From positions 1 to 64,000 of the forward strand of contig NZ_JACX01000001.1 of assembly GCF_000518085.1 (NCBI RefSeq): a stretch of DNA of 64,000 nt, in the 5' to 3' direction. The notes beneath the pieces are model-generated. The model did no database searches. It saw only the letters and a program-made list of their open reading frames with translations, and had not been told where the DNA came from. Source of the stretch: Bartonella grahamii ATCC 700132. Its GTDB lineage: Bacteria > Pseudomonadota > Alphaproteobacteria > Rhizobiales > Rhizobiaceae. The translations under genes and the position numbers were made by a program. Positions 39,645-49,804 of the stretch are shown here, piece after piece. Each line of letters begins with the position of its first letter. The first letter of the stretch is position 1.

Positions 39645-40619
39645 TATACTTTATGTAATTGCGTAAGCAGTAGATAATAAGCTTCCAGAAAATTTTATCT
39701 TCATAGGCGATTGCAATAAATTGCTTGTGTATGGTTTTTTGTGTACAATGTTATTTAATATGTTAGTTATCTGAAAATAATAAGGTTTCTGTCATAGGGG
39801 TGGTTTTTTCATTCTTATATTTCAAAAAACAGATAACAAACTACGCTTTAGATATTTAAGCGACTTGTTCTTATGTGAATTGAGTGTAGGGTGTTTTATT
39901 ATCACTTTTCGCTATAATTTTTCTCCTTCCGGATATCTCTTAAATAACTGTTTCTTTATGTACAAATTTCGTGATGATTTTCTTTTTTTGTCATTAAATA
40001 TTCTACATCTTTCGAACATCCTAGATCAGATTGCAAAACAAAAGCAACTATCGTAATATGCGATTGTGTGTAAAAATATGATATCAAATGCATAATCTTC
40101 TTTCCCTTCAGTTATGTAACAAAACGATATAGTTCCATAACTTTTTATATCTCTTGACTCTGTCTCTCTAAACGATGACGAATTTCAACCACTGCACTAC
40201 AGATTCTTTTTTCTTGATAAGTTTCTTCTATTCATCACTTATGTAATGACCCCTATAAGTGTATCGAATAAGCCCCTCTATTTCATTCAACTTTCTTCTA
40301 TACTGAGTTAGAGAAAAAGAAAATTGACAATAAACAGAGAAAACACTGTATTTTAATATGGATAAATGAATGTGCCTTTTATTACCATTTTTGATGGAAA
40401 TATTTTTACAATTTAAATAACGAGTTAAAGTTTTTAACGCATTGATTTATCGTTATAAGTAATCGTTTTTCATATTAAGTAATAATTCTGAATAACGTGA
40501 AGTTTCTCAACACCTTCTTATATTGAATAAATCAAGATTATTTTCTTGTACATCATAAGCAGGGTTAGTATGCAAATAGAATAAAAGCTATTTAAGAAAA
40601 AAATAAAAATGCTTCTTAT
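39645..40619. other. Gene-free gap after rpsU
   Basis: About 975 bp, AT-rich. Only short ORFs without ribosome sites or recognisable products. No RNA gene recognised. Confidence 0.5.
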
Positions 40620-40715
40620 GAACGCCATAAATAATAAGAACTGCATAACATTGAGAGCTGGTAAATGGTATGATGGATCCAGCTTATCTGCCATACGGAT
40701 AAGCATTATCATGAC
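40620..40715 (+). pseudogene. Remnant of a tyrosine integrase N-terminus
   Basis: About 95 bp reading TLRAGKWYDGSSL in one frame, then decaying. It aligns base by base with the better-preserved remnant at 46320-46380 (both have AACATTG, GCTGGTA and GATGAT/GATGGA at matching spacing). The Arm-type DNA-binding N-terminus of phage and island integrases of the Bartonella type has a similar KWYDG-like segment. A short and old fragment. Confidence 0.45.
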
Positions 40716-41264
40716 ATAAGATTATAGTATAGCAAATTTTATAAAATGGATTATCACGAAAAACTGTCCTGTTAAAATCAGCCCTTCATATATCAATCTA
40801 CTCCATAATTTTGCTTATATTTTTAAGCTTAAATGTTTTATTCATCGTATTATTTTGTCCATTCAAAACTTCTTTTCAAGCCACATGATAACCCCTTTAC
40901 TGAACAGCTCTTTGTTCATAATATGCATACATGTACTTTTACTTCGAGAAACAAACTCAAAAAAGAGATGCAATACTTTAGCCCTAATTTCCTGTACAAA
41001 AAATGCTATGCTCCCAGTATACTTTACTGTTTTATCACGCGTACAGCTACATAAAAGTCCAGTGTTTATTTATATTTATCCCCTCATAAACAAGATAAGC
41101 ACTAAAAAATACAAACTTTTGTTTTCCTTATTTTGCTATTCTCGTAACAATTTTTTCATTGTTTAGATCTCTTTAACGAGCGATATGTCATAATTTTTAT
41201 CAGTTTCTAGTCTTATCTTTCAGATTTTAAATTTCCAATATATGACGAAATAAAGGAGTTCAGT
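40716..41264. other. Gene-free gap
   Basis: About 550 bp, AT-rich. Two overlapping ORFs of 70-100 codons here (40833-41166) have no recognisable features and low-complexity composition; I do not call them. Confidence 0.45.
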
Positions 41265-41825
41265 GTGCAAAATTCTCGTTGGTTTCGCGTTTCAATACTC
41301 GCATCATGTATCTTAATAGCAACAGTCATTGTATTGGGTTCACCTCATTTGTTGCACGCACAAACATTTAATCAAAATTTAGGGCCCAGCGGTTTACCAC
41401 TTCCGCGATTTGCTTCGATTAAACCCACCAGCGTTAATGTACGCGTCGGACCAGGAAGCAACTATTCTATCATTTTTACCTACAAAAAGAAGGGCTTACC
41501 TATTGAAATCATTCAAGAATATGATCAATGGCGCAAAATTCGTGATGCAGAAGGCGATGAGGGGTGGGTGTATCAGTCGCTTTTATCGGGAAAGCGAACT
41601 GCTATAACTATTCCATGGCAAAAAGATAAAACAAAAAGGCTGATGTTACGAAAAAACCCCACCGATAACGCAGAACTTGTGGCGGAAGTAGAACCTAATG
41701 TCATTGGTAATATCCGCCAATGTGATGGACAATGGTGCGAACTAAACATTAATAATACGCGCGGATGGCTTCAGCAACCCCAGTTATGGGGAATCTATCC
41801 TGATGAAAAAGTAAAAGGTTGGTGA
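41265..41825 (+). CDS. Exported SH3-domain protein
   Basis: 186 residues. It starts at a GTG with AAGGAG 6 bases upstream. An N-terminal signal segment (VSILASCILIATVIVLG, cleavage near LLHAQT) implies a periplasmic location. Then come two bacterial SH3-like (SH3_3/SH3_4) units: residues about 50-110 (SVNVRVGPGSNYSIIF, WVYQSLLSGKR) and about 120-180 (AELVAEVEPNVIGNIRQCDG, GWLQQPQLWG). Such proteins probably bind cell wall or protein partners in the envelope. Convergent with irr. Confidence 0.88.
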   Translation: MQNSRWFRVSILASCILIATVIVLGSPHLLHAQTFNQNLGPSGLPLPRFASIKPTSVNVRVGPGSNYSIIFTYKKKGLPIEIIQEYDQWRKIRDAEGDEGWVYQSLLSGKRTAITIPWQKDKTKRLMLRKNPTDNAELVAEVEPNVIGNIRQCDGQWCELNINNTRGWLQQPQLWGIYPDEKVKGW

Positions 41826-41871
41826 ATACTCAAACTTATCAAGTTTAACTTTTATTCCTCATTGAATATCC

Positions 41872-42387
41872 TCACTGCCTATCACAAGATTGATTTTTTG
41901 GTTTCAATCGTACGATCAAATCAACATGTGAAATTTCCATACCTTCTGGTGGCTTAGGCAAATTTCTAATAATGGGAGCTTCTTCCAAATTGTAAGGAAT
42001 ATCAAGAATACGATTTTCGCCTTCTATATAAAAATGGTAGTGATCAGAGGTATTGGTATCAAACCAAGTTTTTGAGCCTTCTACGGCAATAATCCGTAAC
42101 AATCCCGCTTCCGTAAATTGATGAAGCGTATTATAAACCGTTGCTAAAGATACAGGTACACCTGCCCTCCCCGCTTCCTCATAGAGCTCTTCAGCAGTAA
42201 TATGACGATTTCCTTGAGAAAAAATCATATGTGCAAGCTCCAACCGCTGACGTGTTGGACGCAGACCATTCTGACGCAAACGTTTTTCTAACATAGAAAT
42301 GGAATAATATTGCACAATTTTTCCACACTCTTTTGTGAACTGTTGTTCTTCATTATTCATATCTAAATCGTCTGCACTTACTGACAT
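41872..42387 (-). CDS. irr: Iron response regulator Irr (Fur family)
   Basis: 171 residues. A Fur-family winged helix lies at about residues 35-110 (GLRPTRQRLELAHMIF, HITAEELYEEA, SLATVYNTLHQFTEAGLL), followed by the Irr-type SDHYHFYIEGENRILDI instead of the HHDH cluster of Fur. Known for Rhizobiales Irr: represses heme synthesis and other genes when iron is low and is destabilised by heme. It is divergent from fabA, the conserved arrangement in this order. Start ATG 42387 (MSVSADDLDM); an internal ATG at residue 10 is possible since the ribosome site is weak. Confidence 0.93.
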   Translation of the reverse strand: MSVSADDLDMNNEEQQFTKECGKIVQYYSISMLEKRLRQNGLRPTRQRLELAHMIFSQGNRHITAEELYEEAGRAGVPVSLATVYNTLHQFTEAGLLRIIAVEGSKTWFDTNTSDHYHFYIEGENRILDIPYNLEEAPIIRNLPKPPEGMEISHVDLIVRLKPKNQSCDRQ

Positions 42388-42618
42388 ATTACAAACCCAA
42401 ATATATTCCTGCTAAATAAGATCAAAATACAAAAAAATGGGAATAGTATGGTGTAATCTTGTATTCCATTTTTAAATAATTACCTGTGTAGAATACATAA
42501 AAAAGGGCTTTTGTCATTAAAAATGATATAAAATCATTTCCCTCTCTTTGAAATTTGCTCTAAAAGTAGGTTGGGAAAAGCGCAGAAATAAAAATATATG
42601 CAAATAAATGGAGTAACA

Positions 42619-43128
42619 ATGGCTGAACAAAAGTCTCGCTACACTTATGAAGAGCTTCTAAGCTGCGCTCGCGGCGAAATGTTTGGTAGAGGTAATGCGC
42701 AATTGCCAGCACCGCCAATGTTGATGATTCATCGAATCACTCAAATTAGTGAAACTGATGGTAAATACGATAAAGGAATGGTTCGCGCCGAATTTGACAT
42801 TACACCAGACCTGTGGTTCTTTAATTGTCACTTTATAGGCGATCCCGTCATGCCGGGATGTCTTGGACTAGATGGTATGTGGCAATTAACAGGCTTTTTT
42901 CTTGGTTGGCTAGGCGAACCAGGAAAAGGAAGAGCGATATCAACAGGTGAAGTAAAGTTATCAGGGATGGTAACTCCACAAACCAAAATTCTTGAATATG
43001 AAATAGATTTTAAGCGTATTCGACGTGGAAATTTAGTCTTAGGAATAGCTGATGGGTGGCTAAAAGCAGATGGAGAAACTATTTATAAGGCGAATGATTT
43101 ACGCGTTGCTTTATTCAAAGAAGATTGA
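42619..43128 (+). CDS. fabA: Beta-hydroxydecanoyl-ACP dehydratase/isomerase
   Basis: 169 residues from ATG 42619, chosen because GGAG lies 5 bases upstream; an ATG 21 bases earlier has no ribosome site. The protein has the catalytic His in [17 protein letters not shown], with the Asp in GLDGMWQL, as in FabA. It dehydrates 3-hydroxydecanoyl-ACP and isomerises the double bond, the entry to unsaturated fatty acids. First gene of the fabA-fabB-fabI set, divergent from irr. Confidence 0.97.
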   Translation: MAEQKSRYTYEELLSCARGEMFGRGNAQLPAPPMLMIHRITQISETDGKYDKGMVRAEFDITPDLWFFNCHFIGDPVMPGCLGLDGMWQLTGFFLGWLGEPGKGRAISTGEVKLSGMVTPQTKILEYEIDFKRIRRGNLVLGIADGWLKADGETIYKANDLRVALFKED

Positions 43129-43185
43129 ACGTTATTTCCGTCAGAAAGAACTTTTCACTATTCTGTATGGAACGAGGAGGTATGA

Positions 43186-44406
43186 ATGCGTCGAGTTGTT
43201 GTAACCGGAATGGGAATTGTCTCCGCGATTGGAAATGGACCTGAAGCTGTTTTAACCAGTTTACGTGAAGCAAAATCCGGAATTTCTTACGCACCTCAAT
43301 ATGCCCAATTAGGCTTTCGTAGCAGAGTTTACGGCAAACCCGATATTAATATAGAAGAACTCGTAGATCGGCGTGCTCTACGTTTTCATGGACGTGGAAC
43401 AGCATGGAATCACATCGCTATGGATCAGGCAATTGCTGATGCGGGTCTAGAACCGCATGAAGTATCGAATGAACACACGGGTATTATTATGGGTTCTGGA
43501 GGTGCTTCAACACATTCAATCGTAGAAGCTGCTGACATTACACGCCAAAAAGGTCCAAAACGCATCGGTCCTTTTGTTGTGCCTAAAGTGATGAGTTCTA
43601 CGGCATCCGCAACACTTGCAACTTTTTTTAAAATTAAGGGCGTAAACTATTCAATCTCTTCCGCATGTGCTACATCCAATCATTGTATCGGCAATGCTTA
43701 TGAAACAATACAATATGGAAAACAAGATCGCATTTTTGCTGGTGGTTGCGAAGATCTGGATTGGACATTATCTGTTTTATTCGATGCTATGGGTGCTATG
43801 TCCAGCAAATATAATGATGTACCAGAAAAAGCTTCGCGTGCTTATGACGCTAATCGTGATGGATTTGTTATTGCTGGTGGTGCTGGCGTTTTGGTTCTTG
43901 AAGAACTAGAAGTCGCTAAAGCACGTGGTGCAAAAATCTATGGAGAAATTGTTGGTTATGGCGCTACATCCGATGGACACGATATGGTCTCTCCATCGGG
44001 TGAGGGAGCAGAGCGGTGCATGCGCATGGCACTTGCAACCGTCAAAAATAAGATTGATTATATCAATCCCCATGCAACAGCAACACCTGTTGGTGATCCC
44101 CCTGAAATAGAAGCGATCCGCCGTATCTTCGGAGCAGGTGATCAATGCCCGCCAATTTCTGCCACAAAATCTCTGACTGGTCATTCCTTGGGTGCAGCTG
44201 GTGTTCAAGAAGCAATCTACACACTGTTAATGATGCAGCATAATTTTATTTGTGAAAGTGCCCATATTGAAGAACTTGATCCAGCTTTTGCTGATATGCC
44301 AATCGTTCGTAAACGACGTGATCATCAACAACTGAATACCGTATTGTCAAATACTTTTGGCTTTGGCGGTACCAATGCAACGCTTGTTTTCCAACGCTAT
44401 GAATAA
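43186..44406 (+). CDS. fabB: 3-oxoacyl-ACP synthase I
   Basis: 406 residues, starting at an ATG after GAGGAGG. Active Cys in [10 protein letters not shown] and the two His in [11 protein letters not shown] and [12 protein letters not shown] complete the condensing-enzyme triad. The C-terminal [16 protein letters not shown] motif is present. FabB elongates the cis-unsaturated acyl chains made by FabA. It lies 57 bp after fabA and 48 bp before fabI, in one likely operon. Confidence 0.97.
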   Translation: MRRVVVTGMGIVSAIGNGPEAVLTSLREAKSGISYAPQYAQLGFRSRVYGKPDINIEELVDRRALRFHGRGTAWNHIAMDQAIADAGLEPHEVSNEHTGIIMGSGGASTHSIVEAADITRQKGPKRIGPFVVPKVMSSTASATLATFFKIKGVNYSISSACATSNHCIGNAYETIQYGKQDRIFAGGCEDLDWTLSVLFDAMGAMSSKYNDVPEKASRAYDANRDGFVIAGGAGVLVLEELEVAKARGAKIYGEIVGYGATSDGHDMVSPSGEGAERCMRMALATVKNKIDYINPHATATPVGDPPEIEAIRRIFGAGDQCPPISATKSLTGHSLGAAGVQEAIYTLLMMQHNFICESAHIEELDPAFADMPIVRKRRDHQQLNTVLSNTFGFGGTNATLVFQRYE

Positions 44407-44454
44407 ACAAAAGTTCTTAGTAATTGAAAAAAGTACGGTCTTACGGAGAATAAT

Positions 44455-45273
44455 ATGAAAGGTTTGATGGAGGGCAAACGTGGCCTTATTATGGGGATTG
44501 CGAATGACCATTCAATTGCTTGGGGCATTGCCTGTCAGCTCGCACAAGCAGGAGCTGAATTAGCATTGACTTATCAAGGGAATGCTTTTGGAAAACGTGT
44601 TCAGCCTCTAGCTGATAAACTTGGCTGCAAATTAGTGCTAGAGTGTGATGTTGAAAAAATTGAAAATATTGACTACGTCTTTGAGCAACTTGAAAAAGAA
44701 TGGACAACAATTGATTTTATTGTCCATGCCATTGGTTTTTCAGACAAAACTCAGCTAAAAGGGCGTTACGTTGATGTTACAACACGTGAAAACTTTCAAC
44801 GCACGATGGTTATTTCAGCTTATTCCTTTACTGAAATTGCCCAGCACGCGGGTAGGCTTATGCCCAATGGAGGAACACTTTTAACTCTTACCTATGGTGC
44901 TTCACAGCAAGTTGTGCCTAATTATAACATCATGGGTGTTGCTAAAGCAGCTCTAGAAGCTATGGTACGTTATCTAGCAGCGGACTTTGGTCCTCAAAAT
45001 ATCCGTGTCAATGCGATTTCCGCTGGTCCTGTTAGAACTTTAGCAGGTAATGGTATTGCAGCTGCACGTGCAATATTTTCACATCAACGCCGTAATGCCC
45101 CATTACGTCGTACCGTAAATATTCATGAAATTGGAAAATCTGCTCTTTATCTACTCTCTGACTTATCATCAGGTGTTACAGGTGAAATCCATTATGTTGA
45201 TTCAGGCTATAACATCATGTCTATGCCAATACTTGAAGAACTGAAAAAAAGTGATGATACTCAAGAAGAATAA
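44455..45273 (+). CDS. fabI: Enoyl-ACP reductase (NADH)
   Basis: 272 residues, SDR fold. GIANDHSIAWGIACQLA is the cofactor-binding region of FabI, and the catalytic Tyr and Lys are in YNIMGVAKAALEAMV (Y-x6-K). C-terminal GEIHYVDSGYNIMSMP is typical. It reduces the enoyl-ACP in the final step of each elongation round and is the triclosan/isoniazid-type target. Last gene of the fabA-fabB-fabI run. Confidence 0.96.
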   Translation: MKGLMEGKRGLIMGIANDHSIAWGIACQLAQAGAELALTYQGNAFGKRVQPLADKLGCKLVLECDVEKIENIDYVFEQLEKEWTTIDFIVHAIGFSDKTQLKGRYVDVTTRENFQRTMVISAYSFTEIAQHAGRLMPNGGTLLTLTYGASQQVVPNYNIMGVAKAALEAMVRYLAADFGPQNIRVNAISAGPVRTLAGNGIAAARAIFSHQRRNAPLRRTVNIHEIGKSALYLLSDLSSGVTGEIHYVDSGYNIMSMPILEELKKSDDTQEE

Positions 45274-45718
45274 AAATTATCGCACTTAGAAAATATGACG
45301 TAAGACACGTGTGCAGGTCTTTATAAGAATAAGTATAATACAAAACCAAATGCCTTGTTTTGCAAAGTATTTTATAAAAATCCGAATATTTCTTCAATCC
45401 ATGGTTGAAAAATTTTGTATTTTATGACGTTATTTACCTTACTAAAGCATACGCTTTTGCTGTTGCTTATAAATCAATCCTCAGCCCTCATGCCATCGCA
45501 GTTTGAAACAGAGATTAGAGGATTATTAAAATCCTTAGCTTCAGCTTTTGTATACCAGATTGAAAAAAATATTGCCTACCGTTTTATTTATTCTTGAAAC
45601 ACAAAAGCAATCTAATTTAGGAAGAATATGAAGACGTAAAGAAATCAATCATTAGCCTTACTATTATTCTTTAATGAGGCTTTACAGTTTTAAAAGCATC
45701 CACATCAATATTTTTTTA
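45274..45718. other. Gene-free gap
   Basis: About 445 bp. A 60-codon ORF at 45415-45597 has no recognised features. No terminator of fabI that I can support. Confidence 0.45.
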
Positions 45719-45840
45719 ATAATGGAGATTACGCTTTACCTCACACCTTTATTTTTCTCGTTCTTTCATGAAAGCATTTCTCTGATATATCAGGTAAAAT
45801 AGAACGCCCAAAAACACTACGGCTGTTGCTCCTTCATGCA
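45719..45840. repeat. Left arm of an inverted duplication
   Basis: 24 bases at 45790-45813 (TCAGGTAAAATAGAACGCCC and four more A) occur as an exact reverse complement at 46534-46557. Similarity extends to both sides, including TAATGGAGATTAC (45720-45732). The arm continues into a stretch resembling the integrase remnant seen in the right arm. Confidence 0.75.
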
Positions 45841-45879
45841 TTTTTTTAAAAGATATCCCTCAATACACGCAATTCCATT

Positions 45880-46045
45880 TCACAATGGTATCTGTAGAAC
45901 GTATAAAATCCCCGTGAAGTACATAAATCCTTTTTTCTCCACCATTTTAATGTTTATACAAATGACAAACCGACACTATCATTTTACTTGCCATGTTCTA
46001 ATGTTGAAACACCCCTTGATACTTGAGATGATTCATTAGAAGTAT
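45880..46045. repeat. Dispersed repeat copy
   Basis: The region around CTAATGTTGAAACACCCC (about 45999-46016) and its upstream flank resembles the region 24640-24780 before the PTS gene. Divergence is substantial, so this is an old element. No coding capacity is visible. Confidence 0.4.
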
Positions 46046-46319
46046 TTTTAATAATTTTTATCCACATACTAACCCGCTTGTGACAAGAAAATACATATTT
46101 TTAATTAATTTAATACAAAAATAAAATGAATTATTCATACAAATCAATTTGTTATCTTTATAATCACATTATTTTTTCAGTTTAAATGACAGCCACAAAC
46201 AAGTACAATAACATTTTTTCAATTTTAGATTTTCAAATTTATAATTCCAAAAGTCATTTCTTGCATATAAAAAATAGAATTGACATGTGAGAAAATAAAA
46301 GGCGTAAACATCTCTACTG

Positions 46320-46545
46320 AACAGCCTCAAGTGCCAAGAGCTGTCTCAACATTGGGGGCTGGTAGGATGTGTGATGATGCTCGGCTTCCTCCTTCGTAAA
46401 GGTAAAGATGGGGATGTGCACAATGGCTTTATCGTTACACTATTCACGGTCACCGTCGCGAATTGGGCTTGGGAGTTTTAAGAGAAGTCTCTTTAAAACA
46501 AGCGCGTGAATATAGAACAGCAATAGTGTTTTATTTTGGGCGTTC
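46320..46545 (+). pseudogene. Remnant of a tyrosine-type integrase
   Basis: Read with frame changes, the plus strand gives TLGAGRMCDDARL, then KGKDGDVH, WLYRYTIHGHRRELGLGVL, and REVSLKQAREYRTAIV, the N-terminal (arm-binding) domain of phage/island integrases. Frameshifts lie near 46400 and at the end. No catalytic domain is left. It ends inside the right arm of the inverted repeat. Confidence 0.75.
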
Positions 46546-46586
46546 TATTTTACCTGACACATCAAAGTGTGAGGTAATCTCCATTA
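46520..46586. repeat. Right arm of an inverted duplication
   Basis: Reverse complement of the left arm at 45719-45840: 46534-46557 is the exact 24-base match, and GAGGTAATCTCCATTA (46571-46586) matches the distal part with a small indel. The arms are about 0.7 kb apart. Confidence 0.75.
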
Positions 46587-47175
46587 TTTAAAAGATATGC
46601 TTTAGATAGCATAAAACTGAATTTAAAAATGATGGTAGAAATGGAAACTGGTTTTCATCTTTAAAATTTCATCTTCTTCCCAAATTAGATTGTCTTCTTG
46701 TTTTAAAGAATTACACAAACAGAAACACACGATATCCCTGCCCCTATCGAGATATAAACGCTATTACACGCAGCAAATAATATTGAAAATTGGATAATAG
46801 CAATGATATTTTTAGCTTATACGTTACATAAATAAGATGCTTCCACCTAATGAGTCTTGTATTATTCTGTTTGCAAATATCATTGTGAGATGAATTTAAG
46901 AGAAAATCAAAATATCTTGTTCATTACATTGCATAAATTCATTACATTACATAAACATGTGTAAGTGGAAACGATAATTTATTTTCAAAGAGATAGTTCT
47001 TAGACAAAAGCCAAAACTTTTATATTTCATCCATGTTTCATAAAGAATCGAATGATATGAATCTATAATTTGCTCGAATATGACTGTCTTATACAACCAT
47101 CAATACAATCTATTTTATATGTCTTCATAGCATGTTTCTATTTTTTTACGATTGGAATCATTTAAAAAAAAGATA
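46587..47175. other. Gene-free gap
   Basis: About 590 bp, AT-rich, next to the end of gpsA. No ORF or RNA gene recognised. Confidence 0.5.
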
Positions 47176-48183
47176 TCATTGTATTTCATCCTTGAGAGTA
47201 CGGCTTAGTAATGTGTGCGCCGCTTCAATTATGTTTTTACCACAATAGAGAATTTGATAAATTTGTTCTACAATGGGCATTTCTACCCCAATACGTTGCG
47301 CCAACGTATGTACTTCCTTGGTATTTAAGTACCCTTCCACAACCTGACCAATTTGTTTTTCTGCTTCTTTTATATCTACTCCTTTACCAAGAAGTATTCC
47401 AAAACGGCGATTACGCGACTGATTATCCGTACATGTCAAAACCAGATCACCTAAGCCTGTCATTCCCATAAATGTAGAAAGCTCAGCACCCATAGCCCCC
47501 CCTAAACGACTGATTTCAGCTAGTCCTCGTGTGATGAGAGCTATTCGTGCATTTGCCCCAAACCCCATACCGTCTGATATTCCTGCACCAATAGCAATAA
47601 CATTTTTGACTGCTCCCCCTAATTGAACACCAATCATGTCTGAACTTTTATAAACTCTAAAACTTTTGTCACAATGAAAAAATTGCTGCAATTCTTTACC
47701 AAACTCAACATCAGAAGCTGCTATCGTCATTGCAGTAGGCCAACCAATAGCTAGTTCTTGAGCAAAAGTTGGTCCAGAAAAAACTGCTAAAGGAATTTTT
47801 TCACCTAAAATCTCACGAGCAACCTCTTGTAAGAAACGTCCGGTACCATGTTCTAAACCTTTTGTTGCCCAAATAACGCGTGAATGCTGATCTAAATAAG
47901 GCTGAATATTATACAAAACTTGATGAAATACATGGCTTGGAACAGCGATTAATATATTGTGACTTGCTGCTATTGCAGTTTCAAGCGAAGCTTCAAGTAA
48001 TAAATTTTCAGGAAATTGAATATCGGGTAAATATACTTGATTACAACGTTGTTCCTGTAATTCTTTGATATGTTGGGGTTTATATCCCCAAAGTAAAACA
48101 TTATGACCATTACGGGCAAGAGCAATCGCTAATGCAGTACCAAAAGAACCAGCACCAATAATTGTCATTGCAACGGTTTTCAT
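47176..48183 (-). CDS. gpsA: Glycerol-3-phosphate dehydrogenase [NAD(P)+]
   Basis: 335 residues. N-terminal Rossmann motif [19 protein letters not shown]; substrate-domain signatures [19 protein letters not shown] and [14 protein letters not shown] with the catalytic Lys; C-terminal helical end. It makes sn-glycerol 3-phosphate from DHAP for membrane phospholipids. Start ATG 48183 ([12 protein letters not shown]). Standalone in this window. Confidence 0.97.
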   Translation of the reverse strand: MKTVAMTIIGAGSFGTALAIALARNGHNVLLWGYKPQHIKELQEQRCNQVYLPDIQFPENLLLEASLETAIAASHNILIAVPSHVFHQVLYNIQPYLDQHSRVIWATKGLEHGTGRFLQEVAREILGEKIPLAVFSGPTFAQELAIGWPTAMTIAASDVEFGKELQQFFHCDKSFRVYKSSDMIGVQLGGAVKNVIAIGAGISDGMGFGANARIALITRGLAEISRLGGAMGAELSTFMGMTGLGDLVLTCTDNQSRNRRFGILLGKGVDIKEAEKQIGQVVEGYLNTKEVHTLAQRIGVEMPIVEQIYQILYCGKNIIEAAHTLLSRTLKDEIQ

Positions 48184-48587
48184 TAAGTTTTCTGATTATT
48201 CTCTAAACTTTTGATTTCAAGTGCATATTATTATTACAAATAACTTTAATGCTATCTTTAATATAAATTCTGTAAATTATAAAAACGTTACCGCTTCGTA
48301 GCTTTTATTCCACACAACATAAAAACTTGTTTCTCACATTCTCTTTCTTTGTAGTAAATTGCATAGACATCACTTTTTGTATATTCTACAAATAGCTATT
48401 TGTCTCAAAAATTAAAGCTTGACTCAATACTCCGTGGACTTTCTCTTTTGAAATAAAAGTACATTCAAAATCATGATACTCATTCCACTGATATACTGAT
48501 ATCTTGTACCTACCCCTCTTTAATATCCTACGAATTTCTTGTAAGAGCTGATACATGCTGCATCAGCTCCACAGATATTTCTAACAA
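48184..48587. other. Gene-free spacer with a hairpin
   Basis: About 400 bp between cyoD and gpsA. Next to the cyoD stop, 8-bp perfect arms (GAGCTGAT 48545-48552, ATCAGCTC 48562-48569) form a stable hairpin that may end the cyo transcript, but no T run follows on the minus strand. Confidence 0.45.
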
Positions 48588-48700
48588 TTACTCCACAGGA
48601 GACTGCGTACTTAACCCCTGCCCCATGGGCATTTCTGAACTAGGAACTTGATCTACAGGAGTTTGCGTACTTAACCCCTGCTCCATGGGCATTTCTGAGC
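48588..48700 (-). repeat. 60-bp tandem repeat in the cyoD tail
   Basis: Bases around 48605-48640 recur at 48665-48700 (GCGTACTTAACCCCTG and on) at 60-bp spacing, in frame, two copies. The first copy ends at the stop codon. Confidence 0.8.
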
Positions 48701-49136
48701 CCTGTATCTTTTCTGGCTGTTTTCTTACGGATATATCTTTGTTTGATAACTGCTCAGATACTGAAGAATCATCTCTACTTGATATTTCCGGTTCAATAAC
48801 ACGTCCTGAGCCACCCATCATATTATAATTCAAATGAGAAATAGCCCACCAAGTTCCCCCAATAATAACAAAAACGCAAATAGCAGCAAACCACAACGCG
48901 CTTAAATTCCACTTGGCATCTGGACCAGAATTCAAGTGCAAAAAGAAAACAATTTGTACTATAATCTGAATAATCGCCATCCCAAGAAGATACGCAACCT
49001 TTGTACTAACTGCCCAACTTTCCATCATTCCATACATCACAGGAACAAAAGAACCCAAAGTGAAAAATACAGCCAGAATAAAACCGACTAAATATGAACC
49101 AGTACTGGGACCATGTGTTTCATTTTGCATGCTCAT
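48588..49136 (-). CDS. cyoD: Cytochrome o ubiquinol oxidase subunit IV with an extended tail
   Basis: 182 residues from ATG 49136, chosen because it overlaps the cyoC stop (TGATG); an upstream in-frame start would lie inside cyoC. Residues about 10-110 are normal CyoD with three membrane helices (SYLVGFILAVFFTLGSF, YLLGMAIIQIIVQIVFFLHL, LWFAAICVFVIIGGTWW). Family length is about 110-125; the remaining 70 residues are a hydrophilic tail ending in a 20-residue tandem repeat (SEMPMEQGLSTQTPV, SEMPMGQGLSTQSPV). Last gene of the cyoABCD operon. The tail is probably species specific. Confidence 0.93.
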   Translation of the reverse strand: MSMQNETHGPSTGSYLVGFILAVFFTLGSFVPVMYGMMESWAVSTKVAYLLGMAIIQIIVQIVFFLHLNSGPDAKWNLSALWFAAICVFVIIGGTWWAISHLNYNMMGGSGRVIEPEISSRDDSSVSEQLSNKDISVRKQPEKIQGSEMPMEQGLSTQTPVDQVPSSEMPMGQGLSTQSPVE

Positions 49137-49804
49137 CACAACGCTCCTAATAGATAAACCATGGTGAAAACACCAACCCATACAATATCAAGTAAATGCC
49201 AAAAAATGGAAAGGCATGCTAAACGTGTCTTATTGTTCTGATCCAAGCCATTACGACGAAGATGAAAAAACATCACAACCATCCAAAGAAGACCAACACT
49301 TACGTGAAGTCCATGGGTGCCAACCAAAGCAAAAAATGCTGACCAATAAGCAGAGAGAATCTCCCGACCAAAAAGCTGTAAACCTGTTGCAGGATCAATA
49401 CCAGCATAAGCATTTGGATCGTAATAAAAGACCTCACCCAAAAGTTCATGAAATTCGTAAAGTTCCATACCAATGAAGCAACAGCCAAATACAAAGGTAA
49501 TAGCCATCCATAAACGCACACCACTGATGTTATTTTTATGTGCTTGTACCATTGTAAAACCATAAGTGACGGATGAAAACAACAAGAAAGCAGTCTCAAC
49601 CAAAACAAATTTTAAATCAATAAACTCATTGCCCGCCTTACCACCACCATAAGAAGCAGAAAAAACAGCAAAACTTGAAAAAAGTGTCGAAAACAGGATC
49701 AAATCTGAAAGAATATAGACCCAAAAACCAAACGTCATTACCGAACTATTATCGTGGTGATGTTCATCCACAGCACTCACATTATTTATTGTTACTGCAC
49801 TCAT
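49136..49804 (-). CDS. cyoC: Cytochrome o ubiquinol oxidase subunit III
   Basis: 222 residues with five membrane segments of the heme-copper oxidase subunit III family (MTFGFWVYILSDLILFSTLF, GTHGLHVSVGLLWMVVMFF, WHLLDIVWVGVFTMVYLLG). It stabilises the catalytic core. It overlaps cyoB by 4 bases and cyoD by 1 base, so translation is coupled through the operon. Confidence 0.96.
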   Translation of the reverse strand: MSAVTINNVSAVDEHHHDNSSVMTFGFWVYILSDLILFSTLFSSFAVFSASYGGGKAGNEFIDLKFVLVETAFLLFSSVTYGFTMVQAHKNNISGVRLWMAITFVFGCCFIGMELYEFHELLGEVFYYDPNAYAGIDPATGLQLFGREILSAYWSAFFALVGTHGLHVSVGLLWMVVMFFHLRRNGLDQNNKTRLACLSIFWHLLDIVWVGVFTMVYLLGAL

